Shown here piece after piece: positions 1 to 12,215 of a stretch of DNA of 64,000 nt; within the stretch, counting starts at the first letter, position 1; the number at the start of each line of letters is the position of its first letter. Source of the stretch: Casuarius casuarius (Eukaryota; Chordata; Aves; Casuariiformes; Casuariidae); contig PTFA01000368.1 in the NCBI GenBank assembly GCA_003342895.1, positions 248,001 to 312,000 of the forward strand, read 5' to 3'. A model generated the notes under the pieces. It was not told the origin of the DNA and made no database searches. It saw only the letters and a list, made by a program, of their open reading frames with translations. The translations under genes were made by a program, and so were the position numbers.

Positions 1-161
1 AGTAACAGCGCCAACTGGCAAAAAACCTGGGATTGTGATGAAAACTTGTGAGAAAAAGGCCGATTTGGAGTTCAGGATGAAACAGTGAGTTTGATTCTTT
101 GTTGTATTTTCCCTGGTCATTCGGATATTTAATCCCCAAAAAAGCCAAAGACAGAGAAAAG
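1..161 (+). promoter_or_regulatory. PCARE: Putative PCARE 5' UTR with a short upstream open frame
   Basis: These bases lie directly upstream of the PCARE start. An upstream ATG at 38 opens a 16-codon frame ending at TGA 86-88, which could act as a uORF if transcription starts left of it. Just before that stop lies a donor-like ACA|GTGAGT (GT at 85... region 84-90), so part of this stretch could instead belong to an upstream exon. The window edge prevents finding the promoter. Confidence 0.35.
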
Positions 162-3100
162 ATGGGCTGCACACCATCTCGCAGCGAGATTGCTAATAGT
201 ATTGCAAGAAATGGTTTTAAGGCTTTGAATAAACCCAAAGGTATTTTTCGTGTTGATCCAGACGATAAAGGAATTCCATTGCTAGTTAAAGGTTCGTCTT
301 GTTACACTGTTGATGAATTTGGTCAGTACGAGATTCAGAGGAAAGATTGCCTGAGAGAAAATGAGAAGCAAATATCAGAGCAAGACAAAAATGATGATTT
401 CCAATTATCTTCCAAGGCTCATTCAGATCCCCAGGTTGCTAGGGAAGAAAAGAAAATTGAGAGGACAGCCACAGATGCTGAAGTGGCTATGTCTGAACTA
501 ATCGAGTCTCGAAAACATATCACTGAGGACATACAGATCAGAAAGCAAAGCTCCTGTGAATCAGAAGCATCAGCTTTCATTTGGGATGACAAGAATGAAA
601 GCAATGGAAAGAAAATCCCAAAGAAAGGAAAAAAGCAAAAAAGTCATAAACTGGCAAAGCAAGGTCGACCTTGCAAGATTAAAGAAAAGTCCATTTTGCC
701 TCAACATGAGACAGAGAAAAAGGTAGATTTCCCAGAACTGCTTGTAAAGGCTCATCAGAATGCTTATGCCTACTTAAATCCCAACCTCTCCAAATATGAA
801 GCTATCCTTCATATGGCCAGCCAAGCTACGCAAACTCAGCTCTTCTTGCAGCAGATGGTAAGCTTCCTGGTGCTTCGCTTTGATGAAATCAACCAGCTCT
901 TGGAAGAAATTGCCAATGATGGGGAAAATCTTCTCAAAAATGTAGGTGGGAATCTGGCATGGCCAGCAAAAAAAGATTTGAAGGAGCACCCTGATCTGTT
1001 GCAACAATTACTGCAGTACACAGTCAATAAAATGCAGTTACTAAATGGAACGGTGGCTTCCCTCACCTCTGATGCCCTGCAGGAGACATGCAGCTACCTG
1101 CAGTCTGCTGCAAGCAACTTGGAAGGAAAACTGAAAGCAAAGCAAAGTTTTGATGAGCGCCTGTTACGGACAATAAGCCTGCTCGAAGCCTCTACAGTGG
1201 GATCCTCTCCATCCCACGGTGATGACAGAACACTCTATTCTGAGGACAGTGGCATTGGAGCAGACAATGAATCTATCAAAGATTTCAGTGCTCTCAGTCA
1301 GTTTGGAAGACAAGCAAGCTGCGATTCCTGTGCACATAGCCACATATCCCAAAAGCACACCAGAGCTGTGGAGCACACTCGTGATGGGACAGTATCGCCA
1401 GGCACAGCCACATCCCATGACTGTGCACTTGAAAGGCATTTTAAAGATGTGTTTTACTCATCTGTTCAGAGTACGGAAGTGGCTTCTTGTCAGAATAGAG
1501 TACCAGAAGATATTTCTGCCATGCCCCAACATGCAAGCCTGAGCAAAAGCCATTCTTATAACTCCTTTCAGTCTGATTCTACTCAGGAAGGTGAACATTT
1601 CAAAATCTGTGAATCCACAGATTTTCCTTCTGATGATGATGAAGGGAGCACCCTGGGAGAGGATGATGACAACACAAGTTTATCAGAAATGGGGAAGGAT
1701 ATTATGCCAAGAAGGCCTCTGTCTTCACCTGCGGTAACTGATAATACGCAAAGGCAATCTGCGAAGAGGACAGAGAATGCAGAGACAGAGGAAATGATTC
1801 TGAAGATGAAATATGCCATCAGTGAAAAAATCAAGTTTGTCCCAGCTAAATGTGGGCATAAGGAATGGATAGAGGATGAGTGTGGAAGAACAATCCTAAG
1901 AGCAAGACCCAATACAGCAACAGGTAGCCAGAAAACCGTAGCGAAACAACGGCGGTCCAGGTCAGAGGAGTCTCTCAGAAGTCAGGCAGAGGACCCAACC
2001 CTGCTAGAGCTTCAAAGAACTCAAAAAGAGCTCAACAAAAGGCTGGAAAGGTTTTATAGAAACAAGGACACAGACAGCAACCAAGAGCCTTGGAAATCAA
2101 GAACAGCACCTTATTTACAGGGTGAGCACCCTACATCTAGATCCTCTAGCAAACTAAAGGCTTGCCTCTCAAAAAATTTCAGCATACTGCCTAACCAGGA
2201 TAAAGTCCCTTTATATATGGTTGATCGAAATCCTGCCAATCATCTGGAGGAAAGAAGAGGCAAGAAGCCCTTAAGATCTGCTGTGTCCCCACAGGAGTCA
2301 TCAGGCAGCAAAGATGATGATCCTCCTGGAACACAAATCCTGAACAGCAGTAGCTGTACCTCCCGCAAGTCTGTCAAAAAGCTTATTGAAACATTCAGTC
2401 CTACTGATGATCTTGTAAAAGCCACACCTCTAAGATCTTTAGGACCAATAAAGTGCATCAGAAAATTTGGACTTCCAGTTATTCCACCCACCCTTCCCTT
2501 TCAGAAAGGCCTGGCACCTTTAAATCTTAAGCATCGTATTTCCCCAGTAGAAGACATAAACCTTCAAAACACCAGTGCAGTTTGTTCAAACTTTCCAAAT
2601 GCCTTTCCTCCTGTACCAGCTGCAGAATTAAGTACAAAGGACACAAAGGAGGAGACTGATGAAGACATTGAAAATCTGCCACCACCACCTCCTGAAATGT
2701 TAATGGACACTTCCTTTGGCTTATCTGAGTCTGAAGAAACTGCCAGAATAGAAGGAAACTCTTCAGAAGATGCCAAAAAGCCTGCCAAAACAGAACTTCA
2801 CACTACTAAGAGAGCACACATTTCCCCAAAAATCAAAGCTTCTCTCCAGTCCATTGACTTATTACCAAGTAAAAATATCAGCAGCCCCAGTGTGACTGCT
2901 AATAAAGTTGCAAGGAATACTGGGGTGGATGAGAAACTTCGGAAATACTCTCTGGAGCTGAATCCTACCAATGTGCACGTCCCTAGCCAAGAAGAGATAC
3001 TGGCAACCCAGAGAAAAGAGGCTGCAGATTTGTATAAGCAAACCCATAAAATTATTCCTCTTCAAAATCCCAGTGACATTTCAAAAACATGTGGTAATAG

Positions 3101-3919
3101 CTCACAGAATAAAGAGCCCAGTTTGCTTGCAACTTCAGTGCAATACCAGAAGCATGGTTCTCCTGATTCACTGAGAAAAAATGAAAAAGGCTCAGCTTTT
3201 GTCAGGAGAGTTTCCCCAACAAGAACTCCTCCTTCTTCTCCACCAACTGAGAAACGGCTTTTCAGTCCACCTGCACATCACAGACACGCTCTGCAGGCGT
3301 TTAACAACTCACAGCCAAGCTCGCCTACCATGCAGAGGAAACCTAGTCCCCCAGCTAGCCCCCGGGTGCCCAGCCCTCCAGTACAGAAGAAGCTGCCCTC
3401 TCCACCAGCCCCGCGGAAACTGCTCAGCCCACCTGTGGGGCACCAGCAAAGCTCTCCAGCTCCACACAGGCTGCCAGGTTCCCCAGCTGGCCGCAGAGGT
3501 GCGAGCCCACCTCCATTCCTAGCCACTCCCTCCCCACCAACCTCTCCATCTCGGTCATATAAGGGACTTAAAGCCAGTCTGGATACTGAGGACGAGCAGC
3601 AACCCTTCTCCTCAAAGAGGGGCAGCAATGTTCGTTCAATATTCTGCCCAGTGACTTCCTCATTATTTGAGGCCAGACCACCACCACCACTTGGCAAACC
3701 AGCAGCAGAGGTCACAAGCCAGCCAGAAGCTCCCTCGTTTCTGCAGAGAAGCAGCGTGCTTCTCAGGCAGCCTGGAGACCGGCCCAGAAAGCTGTCTCAG
3801 AGCGCTGCCAATCCTCAGCCTTTTGTGAAGAGAAGTTTCTCCGACCGCCAGCCAGGGGTCCAGTTTCGTCTTCCTGCTCCTGTGTCAGCTGGCAGTGAAC
3901 CTGCGCTTAACCAGGCAAG
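162..3919 (+). CDS. PCARE: PCARE coding exon 1
   Basis: The exon encodes residues 1-1252 plus two bases of the next codon. I chose the ATG at 162, not the upstream in-frame TTG, because the protein then begins MGCTPS as in other PCARE proteins and the context is favourable (A at -3, G at +4). The donor is CAAG|GTAAGA with GT at 3920-3921. Without splicing, the frame stops within four bases of the donor. The C-terminal third is rich in SPP and PSP repeats, typical of a disordered actin-regulator scaffold. No antisense open frame inside it resembles a protein. Confidence 0.96.
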
Positions 3920-4634
3920 GTAAGAGGTACTTCCACCTTAGGCCAAGAAAGAAGAGATATAGCACTATGTTGGCTTTCTAAGTTTCTGGTGGGAATTTAC
4001 AGTTAAGATATGTCAGAACATACAGTTAAGACTGTCAGAACAAAGGAAAAAGTTTGCTTTCCACGGCTTGTTCAAGCCTTACGCTGTTTGCTGTGACGGG
4101 AACCCCAGGGAGAATTCAGTGTTGCCTCCATGGCACAGAGCTCCCCAGCTTGGTTGGGGGATAAAGGCATCCATGTTCAATTCTTATAAGCTATGAAATA
4201 ACCTTCAGATTATCAACATCTTTAAACAACCATGAAAAGGTAAGGTTGGACTGAGAGAAAGGATATCATTCTTAACATCAGCCTCTAAGGCAATGAAACG
4301 TTCAGCTGAACTCTGTGTTAAAATATTTCAAACAGCCAGCAAGAATGACTGACAGGTAATGTGTAGGCAAGGATCTGTATGGACATAATTATAGCCTGAA
4401 GCTTTGAGCTTGTCATGTAGGTTTTCAGATCTAGGCACTGATTTCAAATCTGATGGGTCTGCAGTCCAAGCCCAGTTTTCAAAGTGGAAAAATCTCCCAT
4501 GGCTACCAGAGATCCATTGCTCTGAAAAAATCAGATTGAAGAAATTTAAGCATGAACATGCAAATTCCATGTCCCTAACAATTAGTGCCCATTTTTGAAA
4601 AATCCAGCTTATCTTTAAATTTGTTCCACCACTT

Positions 4635-4672
<38 letters not shown>

Positions 4673-7600
4673 ACAGAAAAGCCTTGAAATGGAAATGAGT
4701 ATTTGGGAAGTACTCTGAGGTCAGTGTAATGGCCTGCAAGTACAAAGTGTTGTTATTCTAGTTTCCCACCATCTTACTATGTTTAAGTTCATTAAGCTTT
4801 AAGCTACACAAGAGGATTAAGACCCTGCTCATGTAACCTTCCTCATATGAGGAGTATTTTTACTCTTGCCTGCAGATCAGCTGAAATCATATGAATAGTC
4901 CAGATGAGTAGTGATTGCAAGACCAACCCTAATAGGAAATAAAATTGCATTTACAAATGCACAATTGCATTTGTAAATGCACAAATACACAATGCATTGT
5001 GAGTAGAGAAATGAACTTGTCTACTAAAGTCATATGTCTAGGCATTCCTCTCCCAAAAACAAAAGAACCACCAAGTTTCTCACACTCACAATAGAGGGAC
5101 ATGCTGAACAAAGCATGAAAAAGCCACTGGGAAACACTAACAGTTTTGCATTCTGAGTTCTAATATTGCATTATAGCCTGACACTCAAAGATTTCCTAAA
5201 AGAACTACATGGTTGTAGGGGTTTTCTGTTCTTGTTATGTACCGTGTGAATTCAGCTTTGTCTACTCCAGGGTCTGCTAGCAGAAATAAATGTTTTCAAA
5301 AGAGGCTTTATATCAAACCTTGCAAGACAAAAGCCCTGGCAGTTTTATGGATCAATTTTAAAAACAGTTTATTATAAATTGTTAGTTAATTCATGCTTCA
5401 ATGGTGTGCATTATCTATGTATTGTAGTCTGTCACAGCATGAAGAGTAATATAAAAAAGCACTGTAAATCATCTTTTTCATGAAAAAAATTATATCTATG
5501 TGTTATGAAATACAGCATTTCTAGTCATTTTGGAAGAATGAAATATATACTGAGCCAAATTCATCTTACCATTTATGCAAATGGACGTCAAGAGTAGTCC
5601 TGCTGAATTAGTCCAAATTTATATTGGTATAAGCAAATGAGAAATTTATCCCATTAATTACTATATGCATTGCTTTAAGATGTAATACACTATTGTTTCT
5701 TTTATTAAATTTAAAATAAGCTGCTTGGAGTAAACTTCTACAGATCTTGCTTTGAATGTCCTGATATAAACATCATAGCAAACGTGCTGACAGGCAGAGA
5801 TGTGCTGTTTTAGGAGTCTGCATGTCGCAGAAACTCCGAGAGCCCCAGTCATCACTGCCGCTCATCTCCTCCCGCTGAGGACCAGCACAGCTACCAGAGC
5901 TGTGAGCTCCCCATGCCGCTGCACCCATCCTCCTACACTGGATGTCACTGACAGAATAACAGACATACCAGCACTCTGATCCATTTTGCTCCTTCAAGTT
6001 CATTAACCGTATGAGACTTCCTCTCCTTTTCAATTCATTCAGCTGACAGGGGAAAAAGTCAGCATTTTTCTCCAAACCACAGGCTGTATTCCTACAACTC
6101 CACATTCTGACAATCTGATCGCAACTTCCTAAGCTATTCACATCCAGCCTCCTTTCCTTCGTTCCTTCCCTTGCTCTTCCTCTCTATCAGTTTAGTAATG
6201 CCTCTTTATACTTTTAGATGTGTTTTCTCCCAGATGAGTGCTGTGGCCCTCTCCCTGTACCCTGTTCCTACCTTCCCTTAGGCCGCCAGCCGCCATCCCT
6301 TCAGTGACCTGCTCAAAGCTCCTTTCCAGCTCCTCTGCACGCAGGAACTTCTCTTAAAACATGTACAATTTCCTCTGATGCTGACTGCCAGATGCGGAGA
6401 AAGGTTAGGAGCNAGAGACAAGAAACAGGCCAAGTGCAGAGAAAAAGGGACCCTCCATCACCCAGAGGTGCATCCTTACCCAGCTGGCTTCTCCATGGCC
6501 AGAAACTTCCCCTTCCTCCATACATCTCTCCTTGCTCCTTCGATAGGTACCACACCAAAGACAGGAAACAAAACCTTGAGTGTTTAACAAACTCCTGAGA
6601 GATAATCATTCACATGTTATCCATTTTGATGGATAGACAATACTTTCACATTCCAGCATCTTAAAACAGTTACTGGTTGCTAATTTTTATCCTGAAACAA
6701 AACACCACAAAAGTCTGGTATTTTCTCCAAAGTATTATATTGGCCTGGCACACCAGACAGATATTATGTGCTGTATGAGTAAAAGATACCTTCAGATCTG
6801 GGAAAGGCAGAAAATTAGGAAAGTCTAAAACGAAAAAAAAAAGGGGGGGTTGAATTATTAACGAGTTCAAGCACTGGGCACACTGTGGGAGGGAGGGGAA
6901 CAGATGCAAACCTGCAATCGCATCTTCTATGGGTGAAACAGTTGAGAATCACTGATTTAGCCAGTTTCTCAGGTGCTTCTGCATACTCTGGGATGTGTGC
7001 CTCCATTTATCCATGCACAATTAAAACATCCATTTGCTGGGAAGCGGATTGCTAAAGATTATCTGCCAGGAGCTGGTACAAGCAACACATTCCAGTGATC
7101 CATCAGGCAGCTGAGTCCACTCTCCCACCCACCCTATTTCAGCAGCAACACCAAAAGAGGAGGCAACTTCCCTCTCATTCTGCTAGCTAGCATTGCCAGC
7201 ATTAAATGTCAGTGCTATATGTAGATTTGCGGGTCGTCCTGCCCTCTCACTGTTCCCCTACAAGGCAGTAAGTGCTCCTTTCCCAAGATATACCTCCTTC
7301 CCATGCAATGCTCTAAGGAATATCGAGACTTAAAATACCATTAACACTAACTAGAGCTGGAGCTAGAGCTTTTGTATCAGTCTTAGAGTACTTGGAACAA
7401 GACTTTCAAGTTAAGGTTTCAGTGCTCGAGTCATTACAATTGATATATTGCGCAACTTTGCTGGTTTCTAAGCTTGGTCTTTTGATAACAATCAACAGTT
7501 CTTGGCATATTATCAAGGCATAACATGTACAATTGCTCTGCTCACAGAAATCCTTTTAATCTGTAATAGGATTTCTGCATATGTAGTTAAACAAAATATT

Positions 7601-8738
7601 ATTTCATTGGTGCTGTTAATCTCCCAAGAGGTAGAGCAGAGATAAAAGATTAAATGCTACTGAGTTATTACTCAAGGCGGGGGGGGGCTGAGAAGGGATT
7701 TCGTTCAGTGAGTCAGGCCCAAAGCAAGCAGTGTAAGTGAGACCTTCTGCATTTGGGGATATTTGAATCTGGATTAGAGTTTTATGACTGGTCACAAATC
7801 TCTTCATCCAGCAATTCAAATCATTAAGGCCCCAACAGGTAGAATACAAACATAACAGCTTGTTTATAGTCAAAAGCTAATTCAGTTTAAGGCAGTTTAT
7901 GTACTAAAAATACAAAAATGATTCCCAAATAACTCTGAAATATTTCATCTTGTTTAGCTTAAACCACTCTTCTTGCTTCATATTGATCATAGAGTGAGAC
8001 ATTCATGAATAGCTTTTCTGCTATAACCAGTCTTGATTCGTCAAAAGCGTAGGCAAACCCTAAAACTCTAGAGACGTTCATTCAAGTCCCCGTGCTCCTA
8101 GAGATTATCTGTGTGACCTCAGGAACATCATTTACCCTTTGTGTCTCATTTCTCCTGTCTGCAAAGTGGCAGATTTATACCACCACAGTATGTACTCCAT
8201 AGTCATGTTGACATATTCAGAAGTTACAGTAAGCAGGCTGAAAAAAATACATAACAGAGGTAAGACCTTTCTTCCAGTGGAATTTGGATTTTAAACAAGA
8301 CTTTTAGCTCAAGCCTGTCTTTATCCACAGGTGAACTCAAATTCATGCTGATCTCCTGTTAAACATTCAAAATATTTACTTCCCAAGAGAGTTTTGGGAG
8401 GGGACAGTACAATGCATTTGGTATCACAGAGGAGGAAATGTGGAGAATAAAATCCAGATTGTGTGTAACCACGTACACAGAAGGAGACAGGGAGTTACAC
8501 AGTACTTGTGCAGCGTTTGTGCTTAACGGTTTAACATGGTCTAATCAGCATTGTTTTAAAAAGTCATGATTTATTAGCCTCTTAACTTAAGCACCTTTCT
8601 TTCTGCAGCTTGGAGGAGAGCTCCAGAAAAGGAGGTGACTCTTGGAACAGCCCTTGCGTCTCTGAAATCAAGGAGTCCAACAGGTCAGCTTCTCACCCTG
8701 AGCTCTACATCGTGGGCCAGCGACTGCAGAGGGAGTGA
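162..8738 (+). CDS. PCARE: PCARE, photoreceptor cilium actin regulator (whole gene, two coding exons)
   Basis: The joined coding sequence is 162-3919 plus 8609-8738: 3888 nt, or 1295 residues plus stop. Identification rests on matches to the known PCARE (C2orf71) protein. These include the MGCTPS start, VDFPELLVKAHQ at about residue 188, EDSGIGADNES at 361, LPPPPPEML at about 839, a long Ser/Pro/Arg-rich stretch (about 1017-1140), SIFCPVTSSLFEA at 1159 and KRSFSDRQPG at 1223. In the known family, Gly2 and Cys3 are predicted lipidation sites. The protein sits at the photoreceptor connecting cilium, interacts with WASF3 and actin regulators, and supports new outer-segment disc formation; human loss causes retinitis pigmentosa 54. 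The exon layout (one giant exon and a short last one) and the length match human. It converges on TOGARAM2. I see no frameshift or internal stop, so the copy appears intact. Confidence 0.96.
4639..4671. repeat. Poly(A) tract, 33 bases
   Basis: This is an uninterrupted run of A in the PCARE intron. It could be the tail of an old retroposed sequence, but the flanking sequence shows no recognisable element body or target-site duplication. Confidence 0.9.
4947..4980. repeat. Perfect inverted repeat, 14-bp arms, 6-bp spacer
   Basis: The left arm GCATTTACAAATGC (4947-4960) and right arm GCATTTGTAAATGC (4967-4980) are exact reverse complements separated by ACAATT. Each arm is itself a GCATTT/AAATGC palindrome with a 2-base centre. 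The element can therefore form one long hairpin or two small ones. Confidence 0.9.
8060..8200 (+). repeat. MIR-like ancient SINE fragment
   Basis: The order 'CTGTGTGACCTCAGG...CATCATTTACCC', a CTCATTT step and 'GTCTGCAAAGTGG' follows the MIR core, in which a 'tgtgtgaccttgggcaagtcactt' block is followed by 'cctcagtttcctcatctgtaaaatgg'. It is strongly diverged. It was recognised by eye only. Confidence 0.55.
8609..8738 (+). CDS. PCARE: PCARE terminal coding exon 2
   Basis: The acceptor is a pyrimidine-rich run ending CTGCAG at 8608. The first base completes the split codon AG|C (Ser). The frame then reads SLEESSRKGG...SPC...SASHPELYIVGQ and stops at TGA 8736-8738. This parallels the human PCARE tail, which has an SSSEESPKK, SPC, RRASPPE, VLG order. 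The other open frame over this exon (8635-8931) is out of phase with exon 1. Confidence 0.9.
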
Positions 8739-9299
8739 CTCCAGAAGCACCTTGGAGGACAGAAAGCACAAGCAAGATCGGGACCCTGGAGTGAACAACC
8801 TTACTCAAGCCTCCAAATCACTGCATCAGACTTTACCAAAAGGAAACAATACAATTGCATTACATCTAGAAACCCAAACTGGCCCCAAACATCCTATCAG
8901 CAGGGTGGTAGCCAACTGCTTCTCCTTTTGACTGTGTTTTATGATTTAACTCAAAGATTTGCATTTAGCAAGAGACATACTTAGCAACTTGGCGGGTTTG
9001 GGGCAGATTGATTCTACAAAGTCAGATCCTGTAGCCAAATCCCTTGCTTTATTATTTAGCTAAAGGAGTTGTAAACTTTCAGAAATAATCTTTATTTGAC
9101 ATGCTATTTATTCATGAGGCATCACAGTTTCTGGTAAGTAAAAAGTGGCTGTTGTGATATTTCCCAGGGTGGGAAAAATCCTGGACCCATTGGATTCTAT
9201 TACTAAAATATCGATGGCTCCAACAAGGCCACAACTTTACACTCGCTATTTATGAACATGCAGAGAGAGAATAAGATGAAATACAAGTTAAAAAGAAAC

Positions 9300-9329
9300 C
9301 TTTTTATATATATATATATATAAAAAAGG

Positions 9330-9360
<31 letters not shown>

Positions 9361-9415
9361 GGATATATATATAAAAAAGGATAAATATAAAAATATATTT
9401 ATTCCTATATGTATA
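9300..9415. repeat. TA-rich compound microsatellite
   Basis: It consists of several (TA)n blocks, each followed by AAAAAAGGA or a similar linker, so the whole is a short higher-order tandem pattern. It is self-complementary and likely length-variable. The minus-strand frame of Ile/Tyr residues over it is an artefact of the repeat. Confidence 0.85.
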
Positions 9416-10054
9416 GGAATAAAATAACAATATTATTCTCACGAAAAGGCTTTAATCTTCTAAAGCACCTTTGACTATCACATAATCTCCTCACCCCCTA
9501 ATTCCCAGGGTACGAGGTTTAATCCTGATTAGAGTAGTTTTGTAATAGCCCAATCAAACTACGTTATAAATCCTAAGGCACCTAAGGACATGTTATGTTT
9601 TCGTTTGCTTTTTTTTTTTTTTTTCCTTTTTTTGAAACAGAATGTTGGCATATGAGAGAATCGTATTCCCCTAGAAACAGGTTTATATTCTTTCTAATTT
9701 ATGTAGTTTGAGGAGATTTGTTGTAATTTCACTGAATAGTCTGGACAGACCACTGTTTAAAAAAAAAAAAGTTATTTACAATTAGCTAATCATAGGCTGT
9801 CACAGCACCTGCTAAAATACAGTTTCATATTTTATTGGATCTTACTCAAAGAACTAGTTTATGATCAGAATTAAGATGCATCTTTTTAATTAATACTAGA
9901 CAGTTTTTCATATTCAACTTTGGTGCTGAACAAGATCCAGAAAGAGCCATATATATTCCTGTTTGCTAGGACATTTTTTCATTCTTTTCTATAGATTAGT
10001 GTAGTACCTGGACACTTACCTACACACAAAATTTTTAGCCTTCCTTCCCACTGT

Positions 10055-10152
10055 CATGATGGAGAAACTGAGGCTTGTCTTATGCTGTACAAGGGACCCC
10101 TTTGGGTACTGAACTCCAAGTCTTAATCTACCGCCTTAATCACAACCATCCT
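10055..10152 (-). repeat. MIR-like ancient SINE fragment, reverse orientation
   Basis: 'GATGGAGAAACTGAGGC' is followed by 'GAACTCCAAGTCTTAATC' and an 'aatcacaaccatcc' end. This is the order of the reverse complement of MIR ('gggaaactgaggc', then 'aactccaagtc', then 'cttaaccac'). Confidence 0.6.
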
Positions 10153-11238
10153 TCTTCAATAAGCTCAGTGCCATTTTATGCCACAGAAACAGAGAAACCT
10201 TAATAATGATATTTAAGGGGGGTATTGAGTATAAAGAAGTAACTTGCAGAAAACAGGTGCTTCGGATCAGCAAGGGCTTGTGAGCTTGAGGTGACAAGTA
10301 GCTATCCTCCTAGGGTACAGCTAGGAGATCTTAACGCATCCACATTTTATTCACACAGACAGATGTGCCACCCCCTGTTAAACCGAGAAATCTTCAGGGA
10401 GACGCAGCAGAGATCATCAGCAGGGCACATTCTGCAGGCCAGTTTTTCCCCCTTATCAGTAGTGTAGCTTTCTAATGTCATAAAAATACAAATACATTTT
10501 GCATGCATTTGGGGTTTGTCAGTTCTGCTGGTCAGTTCTCTGGTTTTATGCTGAAATTTCCCAGCATCCAAGATGGGTGATAACAGAAAGTGTTTGCTTA
10601 CATTCCCCAACACCAAATTCTTCTCTAGTGCAAGAGCAGTACGCGGAGCAACTCTTCACTGCAACAACCAAGCTGGAAGCCTCATCACACATGTACTAGC
10701 TGGACACGGAGACAGTCATACCATCTTTCCCTGAAAACCAGGCTCCCTTGAAGACATGGTACGTGCGCTGACGGCCTAGCACAGCGTCTTTCCCAGCTCT
10801 GACTAAGGCCACAATGTCAGGAAGCTCATTGGCAAACATGCTTCCACGTAAACACAGCAGTTTCTGAAGGGTTCCGATATTGCCATAAGGAGGTTGAAGA
10901 GAACTAAGTATTATATTTGAGAAATGGATCTACTCGAGGAGTGATTCACAAACGTGCAGTATGGACTTACAACTACATATAGCTAACTCTTCAATGCAGT
11001 TACTGTACAGAGCTCCTGCAAACAAGGTGTTTGTCTTCAATTTTTATTGTAAGCAGGAGGTTAAGAGAACCATAGTATGTAGCCCAAGGAAATAACAGTT
11101 TGGGTAGCCAGTATTTTTTTTTTTTACATTATGTTTTTTTGTGGACAACACTTCCATTTTTCATGAATTCAGCATTTCTGGAGTCTGTTTGTTTTATATG
11201 ATGATACTCAACTTGAAGATTTATTTTTTACTAATGTA

Positions 11239-11244
11239 AATAAA
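11239..11244 (+). terminator. PCARE: Candidate PCARE poly(A) signal
   Basis: This is a canonical AATAAA followed within 30 bases by T-rich sequence. It would give a 3' UTR of about 2.5 kb. Competing AATAAA copies at 9418 and near 12014 are equally possible, so the assignment is tentative. Confidence 0.25.
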
Positions 11245-12124
11245 TCAGAGTTTTTATATGCAAGATTTGAATATAATCTTTCTTACGTTCTGTACACAAC
11301 TGGCTTAGACTTTTAGCCCAGTGTTCTATTGCTGATTCCTTACTTAGTGCACTAAGTAGTGTCCTGTGCTATTACAAATTCATTTGCTTCCTTCCTCCCC
11401 CACCCCCAGCTAAAGCTAGTCTTGTTTTGTGTTCAGCTGGAAATGCCTTTCTATCAATTCCTTTATGCTGCACTTCCATTACGCAAATTGGTCCTTTTAG
11501 GCTACAAGATCCGACTGGACACCGACAGACCAGAACAGGTCAGCCGTGCTACCAGTGCTCCCAACGTACTAATTTAAGCATGAGCTACCTGACAATTTTG
11601 TACTCTACTCAGTAGAGGTTCTAGGTAGAACTATGGCTAACTCGAGCACAGGGTAGTGGTTTTGTCCTAAGGGTTAAAACAAGAGCACAGTCAGTGCAGC
11701 AGAGTCTCATTGCAGAGGGGGTGAGTTTGCAGCAAAGCAGTATCAGTTTTACAGCCAAGATTTCATAGCTGCAAAAACAGCAGCTACCAGCATCATGTGG
11801 CACTTCATCTGCAGACCTTCAACAAGCTGGCAGTGGCCTTTGCTTCCAGTGACACTGGTCAAATCTTAAACCTTTAAGGGACTTGTCATTTCACACACTC
11901 AGCATCTAAAGATGACCGGTATATGAAACCACTACAAACTCTAGTTACTTCATTTGACTTCAAGAACTATCTCAGATATTAGCAATGCGATTGAGAATAC
12001 AATGCAAGTTATCAATAAAATCAGTAAATGACAGTGTTTGCACTTCTATACCTCCTAACATCCAAAGCATTTCAGAATCATTCAGGAAGTCTTATAATTA
12101 AGATGGATTTCCTGAGAAGTTATC

Positions 12125-12215
12125 CCCTGCTATAGGAGGAAAGAAACCACAGCACAGAGAGGTGAAGTGGCTTGTTCCTAGTGTCACATCTCATCAGTTA
12201 GGAACTGCTAACACC
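12125..12215 (-). repeat. MIR-like ancient SINE fragment, reverse orientation
   Basis: It contains 'AGCACAGAGAGGTGAAGTGG' and then 'cttgttcctagtgtcacat', the diverged equivalent of the MIR core 'gcacagagaggtgaagtgacttgcccaaggtcacac'. Confidence 0.55.

Larger units (their letters stand above)
3920..8608 (+). other. PCARE: PCARE intron 1 (4.7 kb)
   Basis: The intron is bounded by GTAAGA at 3920 and a polypyrimidine/CAG acceptor at 8608. It holds a 33-base poly(A) tract (4639-4671), a palindrome (4947-4980), a 9-G run near 7679-7687, one ambiguous base at 6413 and a MIR-like SINE fragment near 8060-8200. No additional coding exon is visible, in line with the two-exon human gene. Confidence 0.8.

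Noticed and set aside
3278..3715. 145-codon minus-strand Gly-rich open frame
   Set aside because: It is the antisense of the Pro/Ser-rich part of PCARE exon 1.
8635..8931. 98-codon + strand open frame across PCARE exon 2
   Set aside because: It is out of phase with exon 1; the correct phase ends at 8738 and matches the known PCARE C-terminus.
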